A stretch of 64,000 bases of DNA, taken from NCBI GenBank assembly GCA_016720705.1, contig JADKKB010000005.1:558001-622000 (forward strand), read 5' to 3'. This DNA comes from Chloracidobacterium sp. GTDB taxonomy: Bacteria; Acidobacteriota; Blastocatellia; Pyrinomonadales; Pyrinomonadaceae. A program made the position numbers and the translations under genes. This document shows, piece by piece, positions 50,689 through 58,580 of this stretch (position 1 is the stretch's first letter; each line of letters opens with the position of its first letter). The notes under the pieces were generated by a model that did no database searches, was not told the DNA's origin, and saw nothing but the letters and a program-made list of their open reading frames with translations.

Positions 50689-51279
50689 ATGATGAGACAG
50701 TTTATTAAGATCGCTTCAGTGATCGCGACGTTCGCGTTCGTGTTATTCCTCCTCGACGGTACAAGCCAAAAGGCTCAGGTGATGACCGGTAAGGTCGCTC
50801 CGCCGCTCGAAATGCCCCAAGTTATCGAACTCGCAAAGGGCTCGAAACAGGGCCCTGTGACATTCAATCACGTCAAGCATAATAGTGGCGAGTATAGTGT
50901 CTCCGGGCCGATACAGTGTATCGAATGCCATCACACGGCACAGCCGGCCGCTGAACTCGCAAAGCATCCACCGCTTAAAACCGATTGGCCCGCCGGTCGT
51001 ACGACCACGCTCACTATGGAGCTTTTCAATACGGATGCGAAAGGTGCCGGTATTGCCGCTTGTCGTGATTGCCACGCCAAAGCCGGCCAAAAGCCGAAAT
51101 TGTTGCTGGAGATACCGGTCCTTAAGGATCCGGGCAGCACGACGATGACGACGCTGACCAACCAGTTGGCATTTCATCGCACCTGTGATGCGTGCCATTT
51201 TTCGGTTTCGATGAACCGGCCAGAGTCCAAGGTGCCGAATGCGACGGTCTGTTCGTCGTGCCATAAACGCAGCACATAA
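50689..51279 (+). CDS. Tetraheme c-type cytochrome (cytochrome c3-like)
   Basis: A 196-residue exported cytochrome. An N-terminal hydrophobic segment (about 5-22) acts as signal or anchor. There are four CxxCH heme sites: CIECH (77-81), CRDCH (125-129), CDACH (166-170) and CSSCH (188-192). Upstream His61, His64 and His163 could be sixth ligands, as in class III cytochromes c. Likely carries electrons in periplasmic respiration. It stands alone, not near other respiratory genes. A CRP/FNR-type palindrome upstream hints at oxygen-related control. Confidence 0.9.
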   Translation: MMRQFIKIASVIATFAFVLFLLDGTSQKAQVMTGKVAPPLEMPQVIELAKGSKQGPVTFNHVKHNSGEYSVSGPIQCIECHHTAQPAAELAKHPPLKTDWPAGRTTTLTMELFNTDAKGAGIAACRDCHAKAGQKPKLLLEIPVLKDPGSTTMTTLTNQLAFHRTCDACHFSVSMNRPESKVPNATVCSSCHKRST

Positions 51280-51588
51280 CGCTGGAGACGTCGGCGATCG
51301 ATAGTTAACGATGCAACTGGGCATTGCGGTATCGATTTGTAAATCGCATCGCCGGATTCGTCATTATTTGTGGATCGTATCAAAACGGGAATCGACGAAC
51401 ATAGTTCTGTCGATTTCCGTCTTGATGTGCCGCCACCACATTTGTTTCATCTTCCCCAATTTCCTCTATTATCGATAACTATTGTCATCAATGATCGACC
51501 AGAAACACCAAATTCCGACACTTGTACTGATCGGAGCATTGGTCCGATCACCGCAACGGCTCGATTGTATAGTCTTTCGTAGTAATAT
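51280..51588. other. Intergenic region, 309 bp
   Basis: No convincing coding frame. A TATAGT hexamer (51570-51575) lies just before the next small gene; the remainder shows nothing recognisable. Confidence 0.5.
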
Positions 51589-51801
51589 ATGAGTCGCATG
51601 ACATATGAATTTGAAATGCTCAAAAACGATCCCGACGTCGAATCGGAGCGCGGGCCGGGCGGAACGATCATCTTTTTAGATGGTGATCACTACTGTGTAG
51701 TCGGTCCCGAATTTGTCACTTTGGATGAAAGCGACTGCTATGCTTTTGGAGCGACGAGGGAACAGGCAATTTCCAATTATGCTTTGAAACATATTGTTTA
51801 G
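51589..51801 (+). CDS. Small hypothetical cytosolic protein
   Basis: A 70-residue protein with no membrane helix or signal sequence. It starts MSRMTYEFEMLKNDPDVESE and contains GGTIIFLDGDHYCVVGPEF and GATREQAISNYALKHIV; the last part looks like an amphipathic helix. The frame is clean and charged residues are well distributed, which favours it being real, but there is no Shine-Dalgarno sequence and no family that I recognise. Confidence 0.5.
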   Translation: MSRMTYEFEMLKNDPDVESERGPGGTIIFLDGDHYCVVGPEFVTLDESDCYAFGATREQAISNYALKHIV

Positions 51802-51846
51802 CGATATGCTGCAGAATGGGGGTATCATACAGAAACAGGAGTTTTT

Positions 51847-52257
51847 ATGAAACGATTCATTTTACCGTCATTTTTTGTTATTGGTTTGATCTTGCTTGGA
51901 GCCGGGGCGGCGACTGCACAGAGTACATCCATCGCAGGTGAATGGGATGCCTCGTACAACACGCCCGGCGGACCGCGATCGTTCAGACTCATCTTCAACG
52001 TCGAAGGCGAGAAGGTGACCGGCACGGCTAAACGTTCTAACGGCGACGTGCCGCTTACCGGAACGGTTAAGGGCGACGACATCAGCTTTTCGTATACGAT
52101 CAACTACAACGGTAACGATCTCACGCTGTCATTTTCGGGCAAGATCAAGGGTGATTCGATGGACGGGACCGTCGCGTTCAATGAAAATGCCAACGAAGAA
52201 TGGAGTGCAAAACGTGTGCCGACTCCGAAACCCAGTATGCGTAAAGCCGAAAAGTAG
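51847..52257 (+). CDS. Small secreted beta-rich protein
   Basis: A 136-residue exported protein with signal peptide MKRFILPSFFVIGLILLGAG ending near ATAQS. The mature domain of about 110 residues is a lipocalin-like or META-like beta barrel: IAGEWDASYNTPGGPRSFRL, VTGTAKRSNGDVPLTG, ISFSYTINYNGNDLTLSFSG, SMDGTVAFNEN. Proteins with this plan are common and unstudied. The Shine-Dalgarno-like AGGAG is nine bases before the ATG. Its C-terminus is basic and Pro-rich. It precedes the pilin-remnant region. Confidence 0.7.
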   Translation: MKRFILPSFFVIGLILLGAGAATAQSTSIAGEWDASYNTPGGPRSFRLIFNVEGEKVTGTAKRSNGDVPLTGTVKGDDISFSYTINYNGNDLTLSFSGKIKGDSMDGTVAFNENANEEWSAKRVPTPKPSMRKAEK

Positions 52258-52396
52258 CTCTCGCTATTGCTCATTGAATTAAGTCCCTAACCGTTCCGAG
52301 ATCGCCGGGTGTTTTGTGCCCGGCGAGTGCGATGTTTAATTTGGAAGGTCGATCGATGCTGTCCGGTTCCGAATCCGCGTTTGGTGCCGGACGCCG

Positions 52397-52702
52397 TTGT
52401 CCGGTCACATCTCAACTCTATTTTCCGCGACAAAATGTCATTTTCGATTCACGTTGACTCAAAAAACGGCATTGATGAGGATTCTATTTACAGGACATTC
52501 GGACCCACGGACCGCGGCCACGCCGGCTTGTCATCTCGCTCAGGCATATCCGGCGACGACGAGCGGTATTACGCAGACCGGAACCCGCATCTTCGTCATC
52601 GCGACCGAAGGCGTGATGAACGCCGGAACATTTACCGGAGCAGCCGGTTGGGGGCCCGGCACCTGTGACATCTCGGCGGCCGTCACGCCATTGAACAACT
52701 AA
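52397..52702 (+). pseudogene. Remnant of a type IV pilin, C-terminal part only
   Basis: The frame that ends in TPLNN at 52702 is similar to the C-terminal half of the intact pilin encoded at 53713. PRTAATPA matches SRSATTPA, and GITQTGTRIFVIATEGVM matches GVTAGGSRCFGVATDGVI; both end in a PL-x-N motif. The prepilin signal and long N-terminal helix are missing. The region from about 52397 may represent more of the pilin in a drifted form. A terminator at 52725 follows, as after the intact gene. It is best read as a truncated duplicate; expression is doubtful. Confidence 0.6.
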
Positions 52703-52724
52703 GATCCTAGAATAAAAAATCAAT

Positions 52725-52763
52725 AAAAGGCCCCGGTCCATCAGGATCGGGGCCTATCCTTTT
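52725..52763 (+). terminator. Rho-independent terminator after the pilin remnant
   Basis: Arms AGGCCCCG (52728-52735) and CGGGGCCT (52748-52755) followed by ATCCTTTT. It lies 23 bases after the remnant's stop and resembles in placement the terminator after the intact pilin. Confidence 0.75.
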
Positions 52764-52908
52764 GCTCAAATGTCACGTCAATCCATTAAGCAATAAAAAC
52801 ATATAGCGAATTGTGCCTGAAATGGGCCGATTGCGATACCTAAGACACGTCCGTGTCAGCGAGAGCGTCGCAATGATCCCGGAGGATTTCAAGTGAGCCA
52901 TCACGAGG

Positions 52909-53346
52909 CTATTCAAACGTGGACCGCGGCGATCGCGGCTCAGGATGTTCGAGCAGGTTTGTGGTGTGCTCGGTGACGCTTGGGAAATGGTCGATGGCGG
53001 GCATCGGCGGGAGCTTGTTTGTTGTGTCCGCTTTCGGTAGCAATGCGGGTTTCGCGGTCACGCGGGGACTTCGCTTGCGGCCCTGATCAAGTAGTGACAT
53101 TGCAGCGATCGAGAACATCCCGATAACAGACGTGATAACGCCGAGCATTACGACCGCACGCACATCGTTCATTGACCCCAGCAAAGCGATCAATATGCCC
53201 GCGAACGCTATCGACAAACCCCAGAATGCTCTCGGGATCCGCCGCCTCGTGCCGTCGACCGTCAAACCCGCCCCGCACTCCCGGCAGAATTGCTGACCAT
53301 CAGCCACCTTTGAACCACAACTTGGACAATCCATCATCAACCTCAT
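52909..53346 (-). CDS. Zinc-ribbon membrane protein
   Basis: A 145-residue protein. An N-terminal zinc ribbon, MDCPSCGSKVADGQQFCREC, has two CxxC pairs to bind a metal. Two hydrophobic helices follow (about 39-55 and 62-86), then a charged, Pro-rich tail to the C-terminus. Such proteins are frequent and functionally unassigned. Three in-frame ATGs (53346, 53337, 53334) compete and no clear ribosome binding site separates them. It lies opposite the pilin genes, with a 366-base gap to the pilin start. Confidence 0.75.
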   Translation of the reverse strand: MRLMMDCPSCGSKVADGQQFCRECGAGLTVDGTRRRIPRAFWGLSIAFAGILIALLGSMNDVRAVVMLGVITSVIGMFSIAAMSLLDQGRKRSPRVTAKPALLPKADTTNKLPPMPAIDHFPSVTEHTTNLLEHPEPRSPRSTFE

Positions 53347-53712
53347 TATATCGGTAATACCAAATAAGACATACGGGTTCGACGTGGTGTGTGTTCATTA
53401 TTTTGCAATTCCGACAATTGGCGATCTACAAGTTTGTGCTCCAATGGTGGTCAGGTTCGAAGGTTGCCCGGAGTAGATCGTGTTAGCACGAACCCCTGTC
53501 CGTATAATTCGGCGGGTCCCCGTTGCCCCTTAAAATGTGACCTCGAATCGTCATTGTACTCGACTGAGATTTGCCAAATTTTGTCACCTATTGTGAATTG
53601 CGAGAGGGAAGAGTGCCGTGTTTGCTGCGTTTTGCGTGTGGCACGATATTTGTATTTGCGTTTGCAGCGTTTGTTTGTCCGGCGCCAAATAAATTATAAA
53701 AAAGGAAATTGA
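53347..53712. other. Intergenic region, 366 bp, upstream of the pilin
   Basis: Divergent gap between the zinc-ribbon gene and pilA. Its right part holds a candidate sigma54 promoter (53639-53654) and a good Shine-Dalgarno sequence, AAGGAA, before the ATG at 53713. Nothing else was recognised. Confidence 0.5.
53639..53654 (+). promoter_or_regulatory. Candidate sigma54 promoter of the pilin gene
   Basis: TGGCAC, five bases, then TTGTA matches the -24/-12 consensus TGGCAC-N5-TTGCA except for the -12 C, which is T. It ends 58 bases before the pilin ATG. Pilin genes are classically under RpoN with PilR in other bacteria; neither is encoded in this window. Confidence 0.4.
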
Positions 53713-54243
53713 ATGAAAAATCAAAAAGGCTTCTCACTTATCGAACTACTCATCGTAGTCGTGATCATCGGTATAATTGCCGCAATCGCGATTCCCAATC
53801 TGCTGGCATCCCGCCGCTCGGCCAACGAAGGCTCAGTTATCTCATCACTCAGAACCGTCGATGGTGCACAGAAGACCTATTCCACCACATACGGTAATGG
53901 TGACTACGCCGGCACGTCCTACGGACTTGACGGTGTCGGTATGACCCAGTTAGGTGCGACCAACTTGATCGACGCGACCCTGGCAAGCGGCACTAAGAAC
54001 GGTTACCTATACGAAATTGGAACAACATCGCGTTCGGCGACAACCCCCGCGACATTCTGTGCTCGATCTGCCCCGCAAGTGTGGACGGGTGTCACTGCGG
54101 GCGGCAGTCGATGTTTCGGCGTAGCCACTGACGGAGTGATAATGACAAACACGGCCAATGGCACGGCGAGCGGTTCGAATTGCGGTTGTTCGATCAATGC
54201 GGGTGCTGCTTTTGTGGACCGTTCATCACCACTACAGAACTAG
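53713..54243 (+). CDS. pilA: Type IVa major-type pilin
   Basis: Prepilin of 176 residues. The leader MKNQKG is cleaved after Gly6, leaving Phe1 and Glu5 of the mature helix (GFSLIELLIVVVIIGIIAAI). A variable beta-rich globular domain follows with four Cys at about 116, 136, 156 and 158, likely in disulfides. It is typical of acidobacterial and deltaproteobacterial pilins. A Shine-Dalgarno AAGGAA is six bases before the ATG and a terminator lies at 54353. A truncated relative is 1.0 kb upstream. No pilus-assembly genes are near; use in twitching, adhesion or DNA uptake cannot be told. Confidence 0.93.
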   Translation: MKNQKGFSLIELLIVVVIIGIIAAIAIPNLLASRRSANEGSVISSLRTVDGAQKTYSTTYGNGDYAGTSYGLDGVGMTQLGATNLIDATLASGTKNGYLYEIGTTSRSATTPATFCARSAPQVWTGVTAGGSRCFGVATDGVIMTNTANGTASGSNCGCSINAGAAFVDRSSPLQN

Positions 54244-54352
54244 TTTTATAGATAGATGGTCGGGCCAGCGGTTGTCGCGCTAAGGACCAATGGGAACTCG
54301 CCGTTGTGCATCCACTATCGCAGGATCGCTCGGAAGTGATCAGCATAAACCG

Positions 54353-54389
54353 AAAAGGCCTCGGATGCTACGGCAAACGAGGCCTTTTT
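54353..54389 (+). terminator. Rho-independent terminator after pilA
   Basis: Arms AAAAGGCCTCG and CGAGGCCTTTT, 14-base loop, followed by TTTTT. It is 110 bases after the pilin stop. Confidence 0.85.
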
Positions 54390-54446
54390 GATTTTGTGTG
54401 AAACGGCGATGAGCAACTATGCCGAATCAGGCCGCCGTCGAGTTGA

Positions 54447-54605
54447 CTAACGTGCCGGAGCTGCTATATTTATGTCGATCTCAGTCTTTTTTGAGCCTTG
54501 CTTTAGGATTCCGCTGTAATAGACTAAGCCTGCGATGATCGCTACGATTATCACGAGGGCGATCGCCCACACTGCATTGCTTCCGGTTCCGTTTTCATCT
54601 GCCAT
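54447..54605 (-). CDS. 52-residue single-pass membrane protein
   Basis: Minus-strand frame from ATG 54605 to TAG 54447. GGAGG lies nine bases before the ATG, a near-perfect ribosome binding site. The product, MADENGTGSNAVWAIALVII and on, has one hydrophobic helix (about residues 11-31, with VAIIAGLVYY at its end), then a short Lys-rich, polar C-terminus. No family is recognised. It is transcribed away from the secreted gene at 54751 and ends near the pilA terminator. The strong ribosome binding site makes it likely real. Confidence 0.6.
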   Translation of the reverse strand: MADENGTGSNAVWAIALVIIVAIIAGLVYYSGILKQGSKKTEIDINIAAPAR

Positions 54606-54750
54606 ACGTCTCGATCCTCCAAAATAAATGTATTTCGAACAGTTTTGATATCAGTAGTCTGTCGGGAAGAGAGCCAATTGTCAATTGCAGTGGCGGCGGA
54701 GCGAGGATCGGACGATCCCGATCCTAAAGCATTTTGCGTATTCCCCGATC

Positions 54751-55266
54751 CTAAAGTTCCACCCAATGGATGTCGACGATCGGTTGATCGATGTCCTTTG
54801 GCCGTCGGATCTCAAGAGCGAGACTCTTGCCGAATCGCCAAACGTTCGATGTGGCGTCCTCGTCATCGACCACTTCGCCGGCGGGCCCGTGTCGCACCTC
54901 GACTTTCTTAACAAGACGTTTTGCGACCGCCGATTGCTGATCCATCGCGAATAGCACGATCGCGATCTCCCAAGCACCGATCTCCGGTTTGAAGAACATC
55001 GTCGCCCGGCCCTTTACCCCACCGAACGTGCCGTCCCAAACGAGTTGGTCCGGCGTGCCCTTGAAAGCCGCGTCCACCAATCCGCGTTTAACCAGAACGG
55101 CCTTTGCCGCTTTATATGTCGTGCCCAGCTTCACGGCCGGAAAATCCGGAAAAACGTCGTGAACCGTGATCGGTGCTTTGCCCGGCTTCACAGCCTTTTG
55201 GGCAAACGCAGGTAGTCCCGCGATGACAATCGTAACAGCGACCAAAATCAGGTAGAACGGCTTCAT
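54751..55266 (-). CDS. Secreted hypothetical protein
   Basis: A 171-residue exported protein with signal peptide MKPFYLILVAVTIVIAGLPA ending near FAQ. The mature domain begins with VHDVFPDFPAVKLGTTYKAA and continues with alternating strands such as LVWDGTFGGVKGRATMFFKP and WEIAIVLFAMD. It could be an NTF2-like or DUF-type periplasmic domain. No cysteine or metal motif is present. The next genes on the same strand are far away and separated by an array of hairpins, so it appears to be monocistronic. Confidence 0.65.
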   Translation of the reverse strand: MKPFYLILVAVTIVIAGLPAFAQKAVKPGKAPITVHDVFPDFPAVKLGTTYKAAKAVLVKRGLVDAAFKGTPDQLVWDGTFGGVKGRATMFFKPEIGAWEIAIVLFAMDQQSAVAKRLVKKVEVRHGPAGEVVDDEDATSNVWRFGKSLALEIRRPKDIDQPIVDIHWVEL

Positions 55267-55712
55267 AAGTTGAACGATTGTAGCACGAAAATAAGAAGAT
55301 CTGATCTTCCGTCAGATGCGTTCGTTTGCGCAAACCAAAAGGCCGCGACGCGATGTCGGCGCGGTGGTTCTCGTTTGTTCATCCGCTGGAGGGACGGAAA
55401 ATGTAACGGATTTTACCTAGGGATCCGCTCCCGATGGTCGCTACTCCCCAGGCTTTAATCTCCGTCGCCGTCGGCGACAAGAATTCTCCGACCGCCGCGT
55501 CAGCGACGATTGGAAACGAATCGCGGATCGTTCAACCGTTACTGACGCGACGTAAATCCGTTGGGAACGTCCACCGTGGGTTATCACCCACGGCTAAAGT
55601 CACATCGCCGCTCCGCGACAACGAAATGGTGGGGAAATGTGAGCGACAAGCGGAGTTTTTTGACAGATGGATCGGCTAAGCGTCCGATATACGCACTGCG
55701 ACCCTTAGGGCC
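55267..55712. other. Intergenic region, 446 bp, with hairpin array A
   Basis: Gap between the secreted gene start and the downstream end of the first TPR gene. It contains palindromes within 55430-55665, described separately. No coding frame is convincing. Confidence 0.5.
55430..55665. repeat. Short-hairpin array A
   Basis: Contains GTCGCCGTCGGCGAC (55464-55478) and CCGTGGGTTATCACCCACGG (55574-55593). A 55-base module starting CGCTCCGCGACA at 55609 and ending near GTTTTTTGAC (about 55664) is closely matched by a 48-base module at 56861-56908. Such clusters of small palindromes are like REP or MITE-type non-coding elements; no transposase is in the window. Confidence 0.6.
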
Positions 55713-56564
55713 TTATTTGCATAAACGGGGAGAAATTGAAAAGGCGGGCTGTAGCTGGACTGCTCGCTCATAGTCAGCCTTCGCCAGCGGGTTTTTCCCA
55801 GCCTTGCAATAGGCGTTGGCTCGGTCCAGATAAGCGGTTGCAGATCTCTCTTTCGCTCGGATCACCTGTGTATAATCAGCGATCGCTAGATCGTAGGCTC
55901 CTTTGTTGTAGTAAGCACGGCCGCGATCGAGGTACGCGTCAAGGTAGCCTGAGTCGAGCTTAATAGCTTTCGTAAAGTCGGCGATCGCAGCGTCGAAATT
56001 TTGCTTTTCCTTGTAAACGAGCCCACGATTGTAGTAATCGCTCAGAAAGTCCGGATCGATCTGGATCGCTTTGCTGTAGTCAAACATCGCCCGGTCGTAG
56101 CTGCCCTGGACGTAATAGACCTGTCCGCGGCTGCGATAGGCATCGGCGTGATCCGCCTTGATCTGGATGGCCCTAGTGTAATCAGCGATCGCGGCATCGA
56201 GCGTCGCTTTTTCTTGGACTAAGTCGTTTAGGGCCGGTAGCCGAAGATAATAGGCACGCCCGCGTCGGTAAAATGCATCGACATTTTGGGGGTCGATCTG
56301 GAGCACTTTTGTAAGATCCGTTATAACCGCGGCATAGTTGCCCGTGTGATAGTTTGCCAGGCCGCGATTGTAATTGGCGGCCTCATCATTTGGATCGATC
56401 TGGAGCCCTTTTGTGTATTCAGCGACGGCTAGGACGTAGTTATGAGCGTCAAATGCCGCATCGGCGAGCTTGAAATGTTCGTTCGACGACTGAGCAGCGG
56501 TCGCCATAGTGATCGCAAAAATTGCAATCAGAAGTCGGAATGCATTTTTTTTCCGTGAAGCCAT
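55713..56564 (-). CDS. Exported TPR-repeat protein
   Basis: A 283-residue protein starting at the ATG at 56564, with AGAAGGGGG eight bases upstream. A signal peptide (ASRKKNAFRLLIAIFAITMA and on) precedes about seven 34-residue tetratricopeptide repeats of the type IDPNDEAANYNRGLANYHTG and YNRGLVYKEKQNFDAAIADF. TPR proteins mediate protein-protein contacts. It is a paralogue of the TPR protein at 57257, but with diverged DNA repeats. Location is periplasmic or outer-membrane; a partner is unknown. The in-frame start at 56627 adds 21 residues without a signal peptide. Confidence 0.85.
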   Translation of the reverse strand: MASRKKNAFRLLIAIFAITMATAAQSSNEHFKLADAAFDAHNYVLAVAEYTKGLQIDPNDEAANYNRGLANYHTGNYAAVITDLTKVLQIDPQNVDAFYRRGRAYYLRLPALNDLVQEKATLDAAIADYTRAIQIKADHADAYRSRGQVYYVQGSYDRAMFDYSKAIQIDPDFLSDYYNRGLVYKEKQNFDAAIADFTKAIKLDSGYLDAYLDRGRAYYNKGAYDLAIADYTQVIRAKERSATAYLDRANAYCKAGKNPLAKADYERAVQLQPAFSISPRLCK

Positions 56565-57256
56565 AGCGTTACCCCCTTCTGACCGATTTCTCCAAATCGT
56601 ATTCTCTAATGTCCCATCTGTCAACAAACCCAGCGACGGAGAAGAGCTGTAAAAGTGTGCCGGAAAAGCACAGCCGCCGAAGGTGACGAAGATAATAGCC
56701 CAGGGTGGAACCCTGGATATCAGATGTATTATGATTTCCGTCCCCGAGGGCGACTAACATTTACGCCCGTGTTGCTCCCCTACAGGGAGCGGATCGTTTC
56801 GTATTTCTAACGTAGGGTTGCACCCTACGCTATTAAATTCGTCCCTTTCAGGGACAATATCGCTCCGCGACAGTGGCGGGGAAGTGTGTTGAAAATCGGA
56901 GTTTTGACTCTGTCGCCAAAGGCGACGGATATTAAAGCCCAGGGTGAGAGCCTTTGCGAAACCCTAGGTCACGGATGCCTGGATCGATACCCGAAACCAC
57001 CGGTGTCGGATACCAACCTCGAATCGCAATATCGAAGGCCAGACCCCAATCTTTCCAAAATATTAACCCTCAGTCCGTTTCAACGGGCTTACTCTTTTCG
57101 GCTTAAGCCAATGAAAAAAGGACGGTAAACCGCCCTCACGGGAATTCGGGGCATCCTTTCCACGCCGTAAACGACGTGGCTATGTGCCCTTCGGGACGGA
57201 GAAGAAACGGTTGGGAACTGTGCCGGAAACGGAGAGAACTGACCACACGTTTTCTT
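56565..57256. other. Intergenic region, 692 bp, with hairpin array B
   Basis: Lies between the two TPR genes, both on the minus strand. Most of it is taken up by the palindrome cluster at 56690-57200. No coding frame with a ribosome binding site was found. Confidence 0.55.
56690..57200. repeat. Short-hairpin array B (about ten palindromes)
   Basis: Palindromes include CCAGGG/CCCTGG at 56700-56716, GCTCCC/GGGAGC at 56774-56790, CGTAGGG/CCCTACG at 56811-56829, GTCCC/GGGAC at 56841-56855, GTCGCC/GGCGAC at 56912-56926, CCGTT/AACGG near 57075, CCACG/CGTGG at 57160-57179 and GTGCCCTTCGGGAC near 57185. The module at 56861-56908 is shared with array A. This resembles REP/BIME-type clusters. No gene for a REP-associated transposase is seen. 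Confidence 0.6.
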
Positions 57257-58420
57257 CTACTTTGGTTTCGACGAATTAGCCATGCGATTCAGTTCGGCGA
57301 TGGCAAGGGTGTATTCGCTGAATGTCTTGGTCCCGTTCTCCTTAACCCAACCGAAATGGATCTTTGCAGTAGCAGGCGTGCCGGCGAATAACTGCATCTC
57401 TCCTATATATGTGTGAGCCTCGGTGAGTTTTCCGTTATCAACGGCAAGTGCAAGTAGCCCGGCGGCGGTCAGGTCGCCGTGCATATACCGCATTATTTTC
57501 GTTGTCCATGCTTCCGGCTCGACCTGTTTGATCCATGTCTCCAAAAACACTTTCGCGGCGGCGGCTTTGTTGCTTTTACGGAGGCCGATATAACCGACCA
57601 AAACAGCGTATGGAGCAGAATCACCTTTGAGCCCGTTAAGTTCGAGAAAAGCCGTTGCTTGCTCAAAAGCCGTATCACCTTTATTTAGGTATAAATATGT
57701 CCAGTCGCGATTTTCGTAGGCATCGGCGTAGTTCGGGTATATTTGGATCGCTTTTGTGTAATCCGCTATCGCCTGGTCGTAATTGCCTTTTCGATTATAG
57801 ACATCCCCGCGATTGTTGTAGGCAGTGGCGTTGTTCGGGTTTAGCTGGATGGCTTTTGTATAGTCCGCTATCGCCTGGTCGTAATTGCCTGTGTCGTAAT
57901 AGGCAACTCCGCGATTGATGTAGGCATAGGCGTTGTTCGGGTCTATTTGGATCGCTTTTGTGTAATCCGCTATCGCTTGGTCGTAATTGCCTTTGGCGTA
58001 ATAGGCAACTCCGCGAATGTAGTAGGCATGGGCGTTGTTCGGGTCTATTTGGATCGCTTTTGTGTAATCCGCTATCGCCTGGTCGTAATTGCCTTTGTCG
58101 TAATAGGCATCCCCTCGATTGTAGTAGGCAGTGGCGTAGTTCGGGTTTAGCTGGATGGCTTTTGTATAGTCCGCTATCGCCTGGTCGTAATTGCCTGTGT
58201 CGTAATAGGCAACTCCGCGATTGTAGTAGGCAAGGGCGTAGTTCGGGTCTATTTGGATCGCTTTTGTGTAATCCGCTATCGCCTGGTCGTAATTACCTTT
58301 ATTGTAATAGGCAAGTCCGCGATTGTAGAACTCATTCGCCGTCTGAGCCCCAGCGTTGACAACCGGAAAGAGAATAAAACATGCGAGCATCAGCGCCGGT
58401 AACACAAACCTTTTCGTCAT
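57257..58420 (-). CDS. Exported TPR-repeat protein with near-identical repeats
   Basis: A 387-residue exported protein starting at ATG 58420, with GAGGAG ten bases upstream. The signal peptide MTKRFVLPALMLACFILFPV is followed by seven to eight TPRs with the consensus YYNRGVAYYDTGNYDQAIAD, then a non-TPR alpha-helical C-terminal domain (about 230-387, with LNGLKGDSAPYAVLVGYIG). The repeats are nearly identical at the DNA level. TPR arrays scaffold protein complexes; what it binds is unknown. It shares the gene neighbourhood with another TPR protein. Confidence 0.87.
   Translation of the reverse strand: MTKRFVLPALMLACFILFPVVNAGAQTANEFYNRGLAYYNKGNYDQAIADYTKAIQIDPNYALAYYNRGVAYYDTGNYDQAIADYTKAIQLNPNYATAYYNRGDAYYDKGNYDQAIADYTKAIQIDPNNAHAYYIRGVAYYAKGNYDQAIADYTKAIQIDPNNAYAYINRGVAYYDTGNYDQAIADYTKAIQLNPNNATAYNNRGDVYNRKGNYDQAIADYTKAIQIYPNYADAYENRDWTYLYLNKGDTAFEQATAFLELNGLKGDSAPYAVLVGYIGLRKSNKAAAAKVFLETWIKQVEPEAWTTKIMRYMHGDLTAAGLLALAVDNGKLTEAHTYIGEMQLFAGTPATAKIHFGWVKENGTKTFSEYTLAIAELNRMANSSKPK
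57740..58345 (-). repeat. 102-bp tandem DNA repeats inside TPR gene (six copies)
   Basis: A 102-bp unit (34 codons) recurs six times, marked by the word CGCTATCGCCTGGTCGTAAT (one copy reads CGCTATCGCTTGGTCGTAAT) about every 102 bp from near 57767. Units differ by only a few bases, indicating recent tandem duplication or gene conversion within the TPR array. Confidence 0.85.
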
Positions 58421-58484
58421 TGCAATATTCTCCTCTTGACCTATTTGCAAGCATAGTAGCACCAAAGTATGGCCGCTTCAATTG

Positions 58485-58524
58485 AGAAAGGCTTCGCCCA
58501 ATTTTGAGCGAAGCCTTTCTGTTT
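58485..58524. terminator. Hairpin with T-rich run beyond the groEL-tail remnant
   Basis: Arms AGAAAGGCTTCGC and GCGAAGCCTTTCT are perfect 13-base inverted repeats, followed by GTTTT on the plus strand. It lies about 60 bases past the stop codon of the groEL-tail remnant, similar to the distance of the terminator beyond intact groL. Confidence 0.6.
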
Positions 58525-58580
58525 TACGTGCGAACAAACCGCGTTCGTAGCAAAGCGTGAAAAGCTTCGATGGGTTTAGG

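Noticed and set aside
51370..51582. 70-codon frame in the gap after the cytochrome gene
   Set aside because: No ribosome binding site, no hydrophobic or domain pattern, and it stops just before the better-supported 51589 gene.
57740..58345. Regularly spaced direct repeats that could suggest CRISPR
   Set aside because: Spacing is exactly 102 bp, the sequence between the most similar words is also conserved, and all units are in frame as TPRs. No Cas genes are near.
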